A DNA stretch of 64,000 nt from Chelatococcus sp. YT9 (GCF_018398315.1 NZ_JAHBRW010000001.1:4224501-4288500), one strand, 5' to 3'. Counted from the stretch's first letter, positions 25,247-33,813 are shown. The notes: generated by a model from the sequence alone, not told the origin. Numbers and translations are program-made.

Positions 25247-26209
25247 ATGGGCAGGTTGATTGATATCTCATGGCCGGAACTCGGCGTCGTTGTCGTGGCG
25301 GAGCTCGCGGACGAGGACAATCCGGAACTGTGCGAAGAGTTCTGGCAAGACCTTCCGTTCAAGGTGATGCAGGCGCATCCGGTGGTGTCGGGTGAATCGC
25401 TTTACGCCTGGACGCCAACGATCAGCACCGCGCCGGTTCGCTTGCGCCGCCGCATCGTCGATTGCGCGGTCGGCGACCTAAGATATTCCCAGGCAACCGG
25501 CAACAAGTTCTCGATCCAGTATGGCAAGGGGCTCGAGCCGCTTGCCCAGCCGGTACTGGGAAAGGTCCTTCCAGAATACCACCACCTCCTGCAAGGCGTC
25601 GGAAAGGCGATCTGGACCAACCTCTTCTTCGCGAAGGAGCAGATCTTCGTCGAGGTGAAGCCGCACGATCCAGCGCAGGCGTTCAAAGGCGAAGGCCGCT
25701 TCTCGAATCTCAAGGGCGTCGCCGCTGAATTCTACGCGGAGGCGAAGAGGATCCAGACGGTTGAGCCAGAGGATCTGCGCCGTATTCGCACCGGCGAAAT
25801 CGGGGATACGGGGACCTACGGGCAGTATTTCACTGCTTGGGATTTCGCAAACGGAATGCTCCGTGATTACATCATGTACACAGCCTATCCCCTCCTGAAG
25901 CTGATCGACACGCTCTCTCATGATGACTTCGTGGCAGCCGTCGAAGCGTTCGATCCAGCCTATTCCGAGTATCTCGGCTATTCCGGCCTGGACACGCTTC
26001 TCGACTTTTCGAACAAGCTGCGGGCCGCTATCCGCGAGACGGACGACAAGGAAGAACTCCGCACGATCCTGCGGACCTTCATTATGTATGGCAACCGTTT
26101 GTGTGCCTGGTCATATCACTACTTCCCGTGGTACCTCGGTATGTTCTACGGCCGCGCCGTCAATGGTCAGGAATTTCCAGGTCGCTTCAATCCGGTTAAG
26201 CAAGCCTGA
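25247..26209 (+). CDS. cucumopine-synthase-like protein (cyclophilin-like domain, then helical bundle)
   Basis: A 320-residue cytoplasmic protein. Residues 1-145 form a DUF3830/cyclophilin-like domain (VVVVAELADEDNPELC, PVVSGESLYAWTP, DLRYSQATGNK, VLGKVLPEYHHLL). Residues 155-300 form the helical bundle (LRRIRTGEIGD, FANGMLRDYIMY, YSEYLGYSGLD, WSYHYFPWYLG). From memory this is the domain order of Agrobacterium cucumopine/mikimopine synthase, which joins histidine to 2-oxoglutarate. A GGGGACC site precedes the ATG and a HutC-type box lies 64 bp upstream. It is divergent from its permuted homologue and is followed by a hutH remnant and a HutC-type regulator gene, all pointing to histidine chemistry. 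Catalysis is inferred only. Confidence 0.7.
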   Translation: MGRLIDISWPELGVVVVAELADEDNPELCEEFWQDLPFKVMQAHPVVSGESLYAWTPTISTAPVRLRRRIVDCAVGDLRYSQATGNKFSIQYGKGLEPLAQPVLGKVLPEYHHLLQGVGKAIWTNLFFAKEQIFVEVKPHDPAQAFKGEGRFSNLKGVAAEFYAEAKRIQTVEPEDLRRIRTGEIGDTGTYGQYFTAWDFANGMLRDYIMYTAYPLLKLIDTLSHDDFVAAVEAFDPAYSEYLGYSGLDTLLDFSNKLRAAIRETDDKEELRTILRTFIMYGNRLCAWSYHYFPWYLGMFYGRAVNGQEFPGRFNPVKQA

Positions 26210-26312
26210 TCATATAGATAGCCTTTAGCTTCATGGCATGGGTGGCCTTTCATCGAGAGGCCGCCCATGTCGTTTTTCGCAGGGAGCCTTACATCGCACC
26301 GGATGTCATATG

Positions 26313-26320
26313 GTATATAC
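26313..26320. promoter_or_regulatory. HutC-type operator box GTATATAC upstream of the hutH remnant
   Basis: GTATATAC within ATATGGTATATAC, identical over 13 bases to the 25183 box and at the same 64-bp distance from its start codon (26377). A weaker second half, GTATATAT, follows at 26337-26344. Confidence 0.65.
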
Positions 26321-26376
26321 AAAGTTGGCGCGGATCGTATATATGTCTGCCTAGCTTCGTCTCGTCAGGTATCGAT

Positions 26377-26860
26377 ATGCCCCATATGCCGGCTACCGGT
26401 AAAGTCTCTCTTGAAACCCTGGCGGCCGTCCACGAAGGTGCGCTGATCTCCAAACGCGACGATGCGGCATGGAACAGGATGCACGTATCAGCCGACAAGG
26501 TCGCTGAGATCGCGCGTGGTGAAAAAGCGCACTACGGTATCAACACGGGGTTCGGCAAAGTCGCGAGCGCACGGATTCCCGCTGATGACGTCGAAGTCCT
26601 GCAGCGCAATCTGATCATGCCTCACTGCTGTGGTGTCGGCGCTCCGCTCGACGATCGCCCGGCTCGTCAGGAGGCTGACTCCAGCGCAGCCGAGGTGTGG
26701 TTTGCACGCGCCATTGACATCCGGTCCGACGCTTGACGCCGTTCGCGAGGCTATCCGCGACGGAATTCCCGGACGACCGCTACATGACGGCGGACCTCGC
26801 GCGGCAGCTGGCTGCAAGCGGCCGTGGGGTCGGCCATGGGCAGCTGGAATTCTCCCGTCG
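26377..26860 (+). pseudogene. hutH: histidine ammonia-lyase remnant (internal deletion plus frameshifts)
   Basis: The start reads as a normal HutH N terminus: VSLETLAAVHEGA, then YGINTGFGKVASARI, then LQRNLIMPHCCGVGAPLDD. Soon after, the frame shifts (IARLV continues in another frame) and the sequence jumps to HutH C-terminal material: HAPLTSGPTLDAVREAIRDGIP, then, after another frame change, DDRYMTADLAR. Roughly 360 residues are missing, including the Ala-Ser-Gly segment that forms the MIO catalytic group. The product cannot be an active lyase. The promoter box at 26313 is still intact. A genuine gene has therefore decayed in a histidine-related locus. Confidence 0.82.
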
Positions 26861-26983
26861 GCCTGAGCAGCGCGGTGGCGACAAAGATGCTGGCCGCCCA
26901 AACCTCTCTCCGATCCCAAAACAAAGCCATAGACCGGGCGCCGCAGCCGGATGGTCTTTGATATACGGATAAATGGCCATATG

Positions 26984-26993
26984 TTATATACCA
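26984..26993. promoter_or_regulatory. degenerate HutC-type box upstream of the regulator gene
   Basis: Read leftward, GATTGGTATATAACATATGG keeps the TGGTATATA core but has an extra base before the final AC. It lies about 75 bp before the regulator start at 27063 and may give weak autoregulation. Confidence 0.4.
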
Positions 26994-27062
26994 ATCAAAC
27001 GCTTTGGTGGTGGAGGCAATCTATGCGCGGTACAGATATCCCAAGGGTAGCGTCGCCCGCCC

Positions 27063-27812
27063 ATGGATGATCTTTCAACCGAAAAACATGCTTCGTCTCG
27101 TTACTTGGAGATCCAGCGCGATATCGAAAGCAAGATAACGACCGGTGAGTGGGGACCAGGCACCCGTATTCCGCCGGAGCGAGAACTGGTCGACATTTAT
27201 AACTGTTCGCGAATGACGGTGAACAAGGCCTTGTCGAGCCTTGCGGCCGCGGGAATGATCTCTCGGAAGCGCCGGTCCGGCTCTTTCGTAGCGCCCCCGC
27301 GGATCGAAGAACCGCTGATGCACATTCAGGACATTCGCGCCGAGGTCTTGGCGATTGACCGAACATATTCCTTCGAGATCACCGATCGAAGCGTTCGGAA
27401 AGCGACTGACGCTCTCGATGCGCGCCATGTCGGCGTCCCCGTTGGAACCCGGCTCTTGACGCTCGAGGTGATGCATTACGCCGACAACCTCCCTTTCACG
27501 ATGGAGACCCGTCAGATCAATCTGGATGCGGTCCCACAAGTGGAGAGGCTGCAGTTCAAGGACGAGCCACCAGGCAGCTGGCTGCTCCAGAATGTCCCAT
27601 TCACCGAGGGTGAACATTCGATCCGCGCCGTGTCGGCCGACGCCATCCTTGCCAGACGGCTACAGGTGGTCGAGCGCACGGCGTGCATTTCCATCGCCCG
27701 CAGGACATGGTTGGATGGGCAGCTCATCACATTCGTCCGGCTGATCTATCCCGGCGACCGCCATCGGTTCGTGGTACGTTTCAAGCCGTCAATGTCGGCC
27801 GGCTCTCCCTAG
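27063..27812 (+). CDS. GntR-family regulator, HutC subfamily
   Basis: A 249-residue regulator. Residues 12-80 form a GntR winged helix (YLEIQRDIESKITTGEW, RIPPERELVDIYNCSRMTVNKAL). The rest is the UTRA ligand domain, which matches HutC closely: GSWLLQNVPFTEGEHSIRA, then ERTACISIARRTW and IYPGDRHRFVVRFKP. HutC represses histidine-utilisation genes and responds to urocanate. Boxes of the HutC type (GTMTAKAC) precede the ABC transporter, both cucumopine-synthase-like genes, the hutH remnant and this gene, so it is the likely regulator of the whole locus. No other hut gene is present in the window, and the ligand may differ. Confidence 0.85.
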   Translation: MDDLSTEKHASSRYLEIQRDIESKITTGEWGPGTRIPPERELVDIYNCSRMTVNKALSSLAAAGMISRKRRSGSFVAPPRIEEPLMHIQDIRAEVLAIDRTYSFEITDRSVRKATDALDARHVGVPVGTRLLTLEVMHYADNLPFTMETRQINLDAVPQVERLQFKDEPPGSWLLQNVPFTEGEHSIRAVSADAILARRLQVVERTACISIARRTWLDGQLITFVRLIYPGDRHRFVVRFKPSMSAGSP

Positions 27813-27911
27813 GCCAACGGCAAGGGCGTTGGTGAGTTGAACTCGGGAGGCCGTATCTCCACCTTTGGTCGTTCCGACCGTGGAGAATAGTGTTTCCACG
27901 AGCAGAAATCG

Positions 27912-28304
27912 CTAAGGCTTTGCCAGAATCCAAGGAGCATACTCGGGATATCCATGCCAAAACTGAACCCGCTTCTGCACTTGGGGATTATGGCGATTTC
28001 TGTATATCCGTCGCAACTCAGATTCGGTAATTGACGTGCGCTTGTCCCCTAATAGAGGTTTATGATCGAGTACATGGCTCTTGGTTATCACGGCCTTAAT
28101 ACCTAATCGATCGAGAAAAAAATGCACCGTCGCGCCTGATCCGCGATGGGTATGCCAAAGCAATCCAAATTTTTTGACCTCTTCCTCCATCGAACAAAAT
28201 CTAGATTTTTCAGATCGACCCCTTCCCGATATGTGGGATGCTGAAAATTGAAACCAGAAATTCTGCATTATCATTTGGAGTGAAGATATCCACCTTCTCT
28301 CCAT
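27912..28304 (-). CDS. hypothetical protein in an AT-rich segment
   Basis: A 130-residue open frame whose composition differs from its neighbours: many AT-ending codons, and Lys, Ser and aromatic residues. The C-terminal half (FFLDRLGIKAVITKSHVLD, RIYRNRHNPQVQKRVQFW) looks protein-like. No family is recognised and the start is uncertain. It may be the remnant of a larger foreign gene. Confidence 0.35.
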   Translation of the reverse strand: MERRWISSLQMIMQNFWFQFSASHISGRGRSEKSRFCSMEEEVKKFGLLWHTHRGSGATVHFFLDRLGIKAVITKSHVLDHKPLLGDKRTSITESELRRIYRNRHNPQVQKRVQFWHGYPEYAPWILAKP

Positions 28305-28384
28305 TAAGCTGATATCGGGTTATGTTTATTAACTACCGCTCCAAATCGGCCGAAACGAGATGACGGTATCTGTCGAAGTCGCAT

Positions 28385-28624
28385 TTAATAAAGATTCCAA
28401 GACCATAGATGATATCTCCAGCCTGAAAGCTCTCTTTGAATGGCGGCGCAAATGGCATTAACCAACCTTTTATTCATCTGATATGCGATCATATCAACTA
28501 AAAAATAGCGAACATAACCTTCAATGTATGCACGAGTAAGTCGTTTTATTAGGTATAATAACTTCATCTGAAGAATTATATTATAAAAATACATCGGCCC
28601 TTCCCCTTCGAGACCCTGACGCAA
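28385..28624 (-). CDS. small hypothetical protein in an AT-rich segment
   Basis: An open frame of 79 residues rich in Leu, Ile, Tyr and Arg (MYFYNIILQMKLLYLIKRL, then YIEGYVRYFLVDMIAYQMN). It is strongly AT-rich compared with the rest of the window and has no recognised family. A Met at residue 11 is an alternative start. It could be a decayed fragment rather than a working gene. Confidence 0.3.
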   Translation of the reverse strand: MRQGLEGEGPMYFYNIILQMKLLYLIKRLTRAYIEGYVRYFLVDMIAYQMNKRLVNAICAAIQRELSGWRYHLWSWNLY

Positions 28625-29177
28625 CGCAATACCGGGCTTACTGCGGATTTCGGTTCAACACCAAGCCAACTACACCTCTAGCCGCCCCTGGGCAAAGGAC
28701 GGAGCACGTCGGCTCTCCATAGATCATGCGCGAGCAATTCCGCCGCTGGCTTCCCTCTCGCCGAACAGCCGGCTGCCGTGAATGCCTCTGCGCCAACTGC
28801 CACGCGTTTTTGGAGCGCGACGGCAGAAGGACCTCGGGCGGCTGAGCGCCCATCCGCGCGCTGAAAGGCGCAATGTTTTGACACTTAACGTTTGTTCCGC
28901 CTGCGGAAGGCGGGGGAAGTGATTTAGCGCAGAAGAGAGGAAAACTCATGCGCAAACCAGTTTCAGTTAAGAACCAATGCAAAGTCAGAGTTTTTTCATC
29001 GGACAGCCTGGCGTCAGCCCATGGAGGTCTGATCAACGGCCTGGACGAGCCTGGACAGGAAGCGAAGGGCACGCTCCGACCACCGCCGGGCTCTTCGCTC
29101 TCCCAATCTGAGAGGGCGGCGTTGCGAATGGTCGCCCTCGCCCCCTTCTTTCGCTTGAAAGCGCCGATAGGAAATAC
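28625..29177. other. 553-bp stretch without a confident gene
   Basis: GC content returns to the local norm here. Open frames exist on both strands (for example 28638-29072 minus) but their composition (Arg, Ser, Pro and Cys-rich, poorly folded) is that of non-coding GC-rich DNA. A hairpin CCGCCT-GCGGA-AGGCGG sits near 28898-28914. Confidence 0.4.
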
Positions 29178-29540
29178 GTGGGTCCCATAAAGTGCCTTCT
29201 ACAGCAAGGCCTGCTGGAGCGGGTCACGACGCACCGCCGCGGACTGACCGGCGATCTGATCGGCGTCAGTCGCATGGGAGCAATAGTTCTAGGCGCTCTG
29301 ACCGGCGTGCCGATTCTCTCGGACGTCGAAGCTGATGTGCTGCCGCTTAACCCGGAGAAAGCTGCAGCTATGACATGGATGCTTCACCTATCATGGCACC
29401 ACCTGAGTTCCATCCCAAGCCGGCTGCACGAGGCGCTAAGGCGGCTCGAGGTGCGAGGCATCGTTCAACGCCGGCGCCTCACTGACAACATGGGGATGCA
29501 GGTGGAATATCGCCGTATCTCGCTCCGGCCACGATTGTGA
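29178..29540 (+). CDS. hypothetical protein
   Basis: A 120-residue open frame. The C-terminal part (LSSIPSRLHEALRRLEVRGIVQRRRLTD) resembles a winged-helix segment, as in small regulators. The N-terminal half (LTGDLIGVSRMGAIVLGALTGVP) is hydrophobic. No family is assigned and the start could be the Met at 29274. It lies next to the tRNA-Ser gene in a decayed region. Confidence 0.35.
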   Translation: MGPIKCLLQQGLLERVTTHRRGLTGDLIGVSRMGAIVLGALTGVPILSDVEADVLPLNPEKAAAMTWMLHLSWHHLSSIPSRLHEALRRLEVRGIVQRRRLTDNMGMQVEYRRISLRPRL

Positions 29541-29627
29541 TGGCCTTGTCCCCACGCCAGCGCAGCTTTCGGATTTGCCGGCGAACGCGGCAGCCGAGAT
29601 AAGCCGGTGCCCGTCGGATCACCGTTG

Positions 29628-29718
<91 letters not shown>

Positions 29719-29769
29719 CGCGCTTGGAAATATAAAAATTTCCAAGCCATTATGCTACCGGCCGCTCTC

Positions 29770-30050
29770 CGTTCTCTTCCGTGACGCCGTACCCTCCATG
29801 GGGATCCCGGAGCCGCTGTGAGATGCACAGGCCAGCTTGGCGATGGTCCTCACCGAGCTGCGTCTGGGATATCTCCAGAGGTCGACCATCGAGCCGCCGG
29901 CTTGAAATAGTCCACAGCATGAGCATGACGCAAGTCATGAAAGTGAAAATGCCGGAGTGGCACACCATTTTTATGCGCCGCGGTGCGCCCCGCGCGTGGG
30001 ATTACGAGGATGTGAAACCAGGACGAGGGCCAGCTCGTCAGTCGGGATGA
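29770..30050 (-). pseudogene. tyrosine recombinase (integrase) remnant
   Basis: Read leftward, one frame has FHFHDLRHAHAVDYFK, the HxxR region of phage-type integrases. The next part continues in another frame as AGGSMVDLWRYPRRSSVRT. Intact integrases have AGGS, then a Leu-Gly-His motif and a catalytic Tyr at this place; here the second His and the Tyr are not recognisable. The gene is therefore frameshifted and degraded. It lies 50 bp from the tRNA-Ser gene, a usual integration target. Confidence 0.65.
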
Positions 30051-30366
30051 GGAAGGGCGCGTTCTAGACGGGCTATCGCTGCCGCGCCAGGCCGATTGGA
30101 GCGGAAGCACGGTGGAAGATAGGAGACCTGCAAGGGCTTACTGGAACAACCCCGGTCCGCTGGTCTTCGACATAGCAGATGCAAGCCGAAGATCATCTCG
30201 GATCCCCGTCGGATGAACATATGACCGCGCCCTGAGCCACAAAGGCCTAGCACGCTATCGCACCAACGCATGTGTCTCGCGCATTGCTCGCTCGCCGGTG
30301 GACCTCCGTCATGAAACTGAAGCATCCCCCGCCTATGCGGGTCGCAGATTATTCCGGAGAATAACT
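30051..30366. other. 316-bp stretch without a clear gene
   Basis: Upstream remainder of the integrase remnant. Short open frames on both strands show no family or ribosome binding site. It may include more decayed integrase sequence that I cannot follow. Confidence 0.35.
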
Positions 30367-30498
30367 GTGTTGGATCAAAGTGATTATGAGGACGGGCTGA
30401 CGCCGCGCTGCGACCCCAGCCTGGCGCTGAAGCTCGCCATTGCGGGCACCATCACGGCGTTCGTCGGACTGGCGTTCGCCATCCAAAGCTTGGCGTAA
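30367..30498 (+). CDS. small membrane protein
   Basis: A 43-residue open frame from a GTG with GGAGA upstream. A polar N terminus (DQSDYEDGLTPRCDPS) is followed by one transmembrane span (LAIAGTITAFVGLAFAI). No family recognised. The combination of ribosome binding site and clean membrane span makes it plausible, though it sits in a decayed region. Confidence 0.4.
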   Translation: MLDQSDYEDGLTPRCDPSLALKLAIAGTITAFVGLAFAIQSLA

Positions 30499-30522
30499 GC
30501 TCACATCATCTAGGCCAGACGC

Positions 30523-30747
30523 TCAGCCATATGCGGGAGCGATGTCGCCAGAGACTTTGCGACCGTCATCAGTGAGGCGATACCGAGGACGATTATCCCA
30601 GTCCCTGCCCGCCATCTCGACGAGGTGCAGTTCAAGCAGTCGGTCGATCGCATCCTGGGTGACCAGAGACCAGGAATAGGCGGGCTCACCTTCGTGTCCG
30701 GCCAAGGCAATCCGCCGAATGACTGCAGCGTGTTCGGTCATCATCAT
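30523..30747 (-). CDS. small hypothetical protein
   Basis: A 74-residue open frame. RRIALAGHEGEPAYSWSLV, DAIDRLLELHLVEMA and RPRYRLTDDGRKV together look like a short winged-helix domain (the last segment resembles the wing and final strand of MarR/PadR proteins). It precedes no clear target. It lies on the same strand as the iron-type ABC transporter operon, 99 bp downstream of its last gene. Confidence 0.45.
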   Translation of the reverse strand: MMMTEHAAVIRRIALAGHEGEPAYSWSLVTQDAIDRLLELHLVEMAGRDWDNRPRYRLTDDGRKVSGDIAPAYG

Positions 30748-30845
30748 CGCTCACATTCCGATCCGCAGCGGCACAAGTTATCCCACTGCCGCATGATCGG
30801 GGCAAGCATGGGCGCAGCGGAAAGCGACCCGCATACGGCGCGTGT

Positions 30846-31604
30846 TCAGGCTGGAATGTTGGCGTCGACGATGACGTGGCTGAGATCGCGGGAACAGCGC
30901 TCGATCCGCGCTTCCACGCGATAGACATCGCGCAACATGTCGGCCGTGATGATATCGCCGGAAAGGCCGCAAGCAACCATTCGGCCCTTGGCGATGATCA
31001 GCGTCTTGTCAGCGAAGCGGAGCGCCTGATTGAGGTCGTGGATCGCGATCAATACGATCATGCCGCGTTGCCTGGCCTGCGCACGCATGAACGCGAGCAC
31101 CTCCATTTGCCTATGGAGATCGAGCGCGCTTGTCGGCTCGTCCATGATGACAACGTCGGGCTCGCGCGCCAATGTCTGAGCGATTGAGACCAGCTGGCGC
31201 TGGCCCCCGCTGAGCGCGCCGAGATCGCGGAAACCGAGATCCCGAATATCGAGAGCTTCCATGATGTGATCGATCAGCCGGAGGTCATCGTCGCCCACGC
31301 TCCACGACTGGCCCTGCTTTCGCGCCAGCAAGATCGATTCATAGACCGTCAGCACCGCATTCGCCGAGCTGTCCTGCGGCATATAGCTGATGGCACGCTT
31401 GCCCTTCGCGCTACCCTCCAGGCGGATCTGTCCCGGCCCCTTCAGGAGCCCCGCGACACGCTTGAACAAGGTGGATTTGCCCGCGGCATTGGGGCCGATG
31501 ACGGCCACCAGCTCGCCTGCCGACAGCAAGGGCGTGCTGATCTCGGAAACCGTCAGTTTCTTGCCGTAATAGGCCCCGACCTGATCGAGCTGGAGCGTCA
31601 CCAT
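30846..31604 (-). CDS. iron-siderophore-type ABC transporter ATP-binding protein (FecE/FhuC class)
   Basis: A 252-residue ATPase with GPNAAGKST (Walker A), LSGGQRQLVSIAQ (signature), DVVIMDEPTSALD (Walker B) and the switch His in AIHDLNQAL. The short N terminus and FecE-like spacing place it in the FecCD-associated class. The start overlaps the permease stop by seven bases. It is the last gene of a three-gene operon: binding protein, permease, ATPase. Confidence 0.9.
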   Translation of the reverse strand: MVTLQLDQVGAYYGKKLTVSEISTPLLSAGELVAVIGPNAAGKSTLFKRVAGLLKGPGQIRLEGSAKGKRAISYMPQDSSANAVLTVYESILLARKQGQSWSVGDDDLRLIDHIMEALDIRDLGFRDLGALSGGQRQLVSIAQTLAREPDVVIMDEPTSALDLHRQMEVLAFMRAQARQRGMIVLIAIHDLNQALRFADKTLIIAKGRMVACGLSGDIITADMLRDVYRVEARIERCSRDLSHVIVDANIPA

Positions 31605-32677
31605 GTGCGCCTCACATCGGTTAGGATCAACGAGAAAAAGAACGGCACGCCGACCAGGGCGGTGATGATCCCTATGGGGAAGACGACGCCCGGGATGATC
31701 GATTTGCTGACGATCGAAGTGAGCGACAACAGAAGTGCCCCGGACACGACCGAGCCGGGCAGAAAGAAGCGCTGGTCTTCCCCGAAGATCATCCGGGCGA
31801 TGTGCGGACCGACCAGTCCGACGAAGCCGATCGTCCCCACGAAGCTGACGGGAATTGCCGCCAGAAGGGAGATGACCAGCATCGTCTCGAGGCGGATATA
31901 GCGCACATTCACGCCGAAGCTCGCAGCCTTGTCCTCACCGAGGCGAATGGCCGTCAAGGCCCATGCGTTGCGTGCGAACAAGGGCAGTGCAATCAGCAGG
32001 ACCGCCAAGGTGATCCATATCTTCGGCCAGGTCGCCTTCGTCAGGCTGCCCATCGTCCAGAAAACGACGGTCGCCAGGGCCTGCTCGGAAGCGAGATATT
32101 GCAGGAATGCAAGCGCCGCGTTGAACGTGAATACCAAGGCAATTCCAAGAAGCACCACGGTCTGGACGGACACGCCGCGCATCTGGGATATGAAATGGAT
32201 GAACAGCGTGGCGACCAGCGCCATGAGAAATGCATTCAGCGGAACGATGAGGCCCGAGGCGACCACAGGCAAGAACGGCACACCGAAAACGATGGCGAAG
32301 GCCGCGCCGAAGCTGGCTGCCGCCGAGATGCCCAGGGTAAACGGGCTCGCGAGAGGGTTCGCGAGGATCGTTTGCATCTGCGCGCCAGCGACTGAGAGCG
32401 CCGCGCCCACCACGATCGCCATCACCGCAACTGGCATGCGGATGTCCCAGACCACCGTGCGCACAGAATCTGAAACGGCGGCCGGATTGAAAACCGCGAT
32501 AACGACATCGAGAAGGCTGTAGCGCGCCGGGCCCCACGCCAGATCGACGGCGAAGGACAAACACAGCGCCAAAGCCATGGCAGCCAGAATGACGAGTTTC
32601 CTGCGTATGAGAGCGCGGTATTGACCCCGGCCCTCCAGGCTACCGACAGCAGGCTCTGCCATGTGCAGGCTGGCCAT
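31598..32677 (-). CDS. FecCD-family ABC permease
   Basis: A 359-residue membrane protein with nine to ten spans. Typical FecCD segments are RMPVAVMAIVVGAALSVAGAQMQ near residue 80, NPLASPFTLGISAAASFGAAFA, and FVGLVGPHIARMIFGEDQRFFLPGS near the C terminus. The ATG overlaps the binding-protein stop (TAATG). A single FecCD permease gene implies a homodimer, as in BtuC-type systems. The substrate is likely an iron complex or another metal chelate. Confidence 0.9.
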   Translation of the reverse strand: MASLHMAEPAVGSLEGRGQYRALIRRKLVILAAMALALCLSFAVDLAWGPARYSLLDVVIAVFNPAAVSDSVRTVVWDIRMPVAVMAIVVGAALSVAGAQMQTILANPLASPFTLGISAAASFGAAFAIVFGVPFLPVVASGLIVPLNAFLMALVATLFIHFISQMRGVSVQTVVLLGIALVFTFNAALAFLQYLASEQALATVVFWTMGSLTKATWPKIWITLAVLLIALPLFARNAWALTAIRLGEDKAASFGVNVRYIRLETMLVISLLAAIPVSFVGTIGFVGLVGPHIARMIFGEDQRFFLPGSVVSGALLLSLTSIVSKSIIPGVVFPIGIITALVGVPFFFSLILTDVRRTW

Positions 32678-33813
32678 TATTTCTTACCGCCGTCCATCGA
32701 GACCCAATAACCCGGCTGGTAGTCGATCGGCAGGAACTTGGCGTGGAATTCCTTGAACGTCGCGTCCGGATCGAGGTCCGCGAATAGCTCGGGATGGAAC
32801 CACTTGGCCATCTGCTGGATAGCCACGAACTGGTAGGGACTGGTGTAGAACTGATGCCAGATCGCGTGGACATCATCATTCTTCACGGCCTTGGACCCGG
32901 TGAAGGCGGGCTCCTTCATCAACGCCGCGAGCGCTTCCCGGCTGCCCGCCGCCAACGCAGCCGTCCCTGGTCCGACATTGACGAAGTTTTTCGCATTGGG
33001 GGTCTGGCTCCAGTTGGCGCCAGTCACCACGATGACGTCCGGATTGGTTGCGACGACCTGCTCGGCGTTGATGGATCCCGTATAACCCGGCAGGAAATCC
33101 GAGCCGATGTTGTGGCCGCCAGCCAGATCCGCCATCAGGCCAAAATTATCAGGCCCAAAGGTGCCGCAGCATTCGACGAGCCCTGCCGCACGATACATGA
33201 ATACGTTCGGGCGCTTCGGATTGGCGGCTTTCAACTTGTCGGTGACGCGCGCAAGCTCCTTGCGCCAGTAGGCGGCGACCTCGTCCGCGCGATCGCTCTT
33301 GCCGAAGAGCTGCCCGAGGACCTTGAGGCTCGGCTCCGTATTCTTCAGGATATGTTCGCGGAAATCGACATAGACGACCTTCACGCCGATCTTGCCGAGC
33401 ATCTCCTCCAGCTTGACTTCATCGGCGGCCTTCTTGTCGCCGATGGTCAGCACCATCGCGTCGGGCTTCAGGTTGACGACGGTTTCGGTCTGCAGCGTAC
33501 CGTCAGTCAAATTTCCCAGAAACGGGACGTCCTTGGCCTTGGGAAATTTCGCAACATAGGCGTTGTAGCTGTCGGCGTCGTTGCGCATGAGGTCATTGCG
33601 CCATCCCACCACCTTGGAGAAAGGGTCGGGCTCGATAGCAGCGACGGAATAAAGAAGACGCCCCTCGCCAAGAATGACGCGATCAACGGGTTTGTCGAAA
33701 GTGACCTCACGTCCCGCGACGTCCTTCACGGTGAATGACTGCGCCATGGCCGTTGCCGGCATCAGCGCTGCCAGCGCGACGACAGTGACCACGGTACGAT
33801 GAAGGAACCCCAT
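32677..33813 (-). CDS. iron-complex-type ABC transporter substrate-binding protein
   Basis: A 378-residue TroA/FepB-fold binding protein with a signal peptide (MGFLHRTVVTVVALAALMP, cut after AMA near residue 24). The mature part starts SFTVKDVAGREVTFDKPVDRVILG, which is the class III periplasmic binding protein signature. EQVVATNPDVIVVTGANW is typical of the second lobe. A divergent methyltransferase gene starts 100 bp away. I see no clear Fur, Irr or RirA box in that gap. The exact ligand is unknown. Confidence 0.9.
   Translation of the reverse strand: MGFLHRTVVTVVALAALMPATAMAQSFTVKDVAGREVTFDKPVDRVILGEGRLLYSVAAIEPDPFSKVVGWRNDLMRNDADSYNAYVAKFPKAKDVPFLGNLTDGTLQTETVVNLKPDAMVLTIGDKKAADEVKLEEMLGKIGVKVVYVDFREHILKNTEPSLKVLGQLFGKSDRADEVAAYWRKELARVTDKLKAANPKRPNVFMYRAAGLVECCGTFGPDNFGLMADLAGGHNIGSDFLPGYTGSINAEQVVATNPDVIVVTGANWSQTPNAKNFVNVGPGTAALAAGSREALAALMKEPAFTGSKAVKNDDVHAIWHQFYTSPYQFVAIQQMAKWFHPELFADLDPDATFKEFHAKFLPIDYQPGYWVSMDGGKK

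Noticed and set aside
26337-26344. GTATATAT as a sixth regulator box
   Set aside because: One end of the palindrome is lost and the flanking TGG is missing; mentioned only as a weak half site.
28638-29072. 144-residue open frame in the decayed region
   Set aside because: Composition is Arg, Ser, Pro and Cys-rich without a ribosome site; no part looks like a folded domain.
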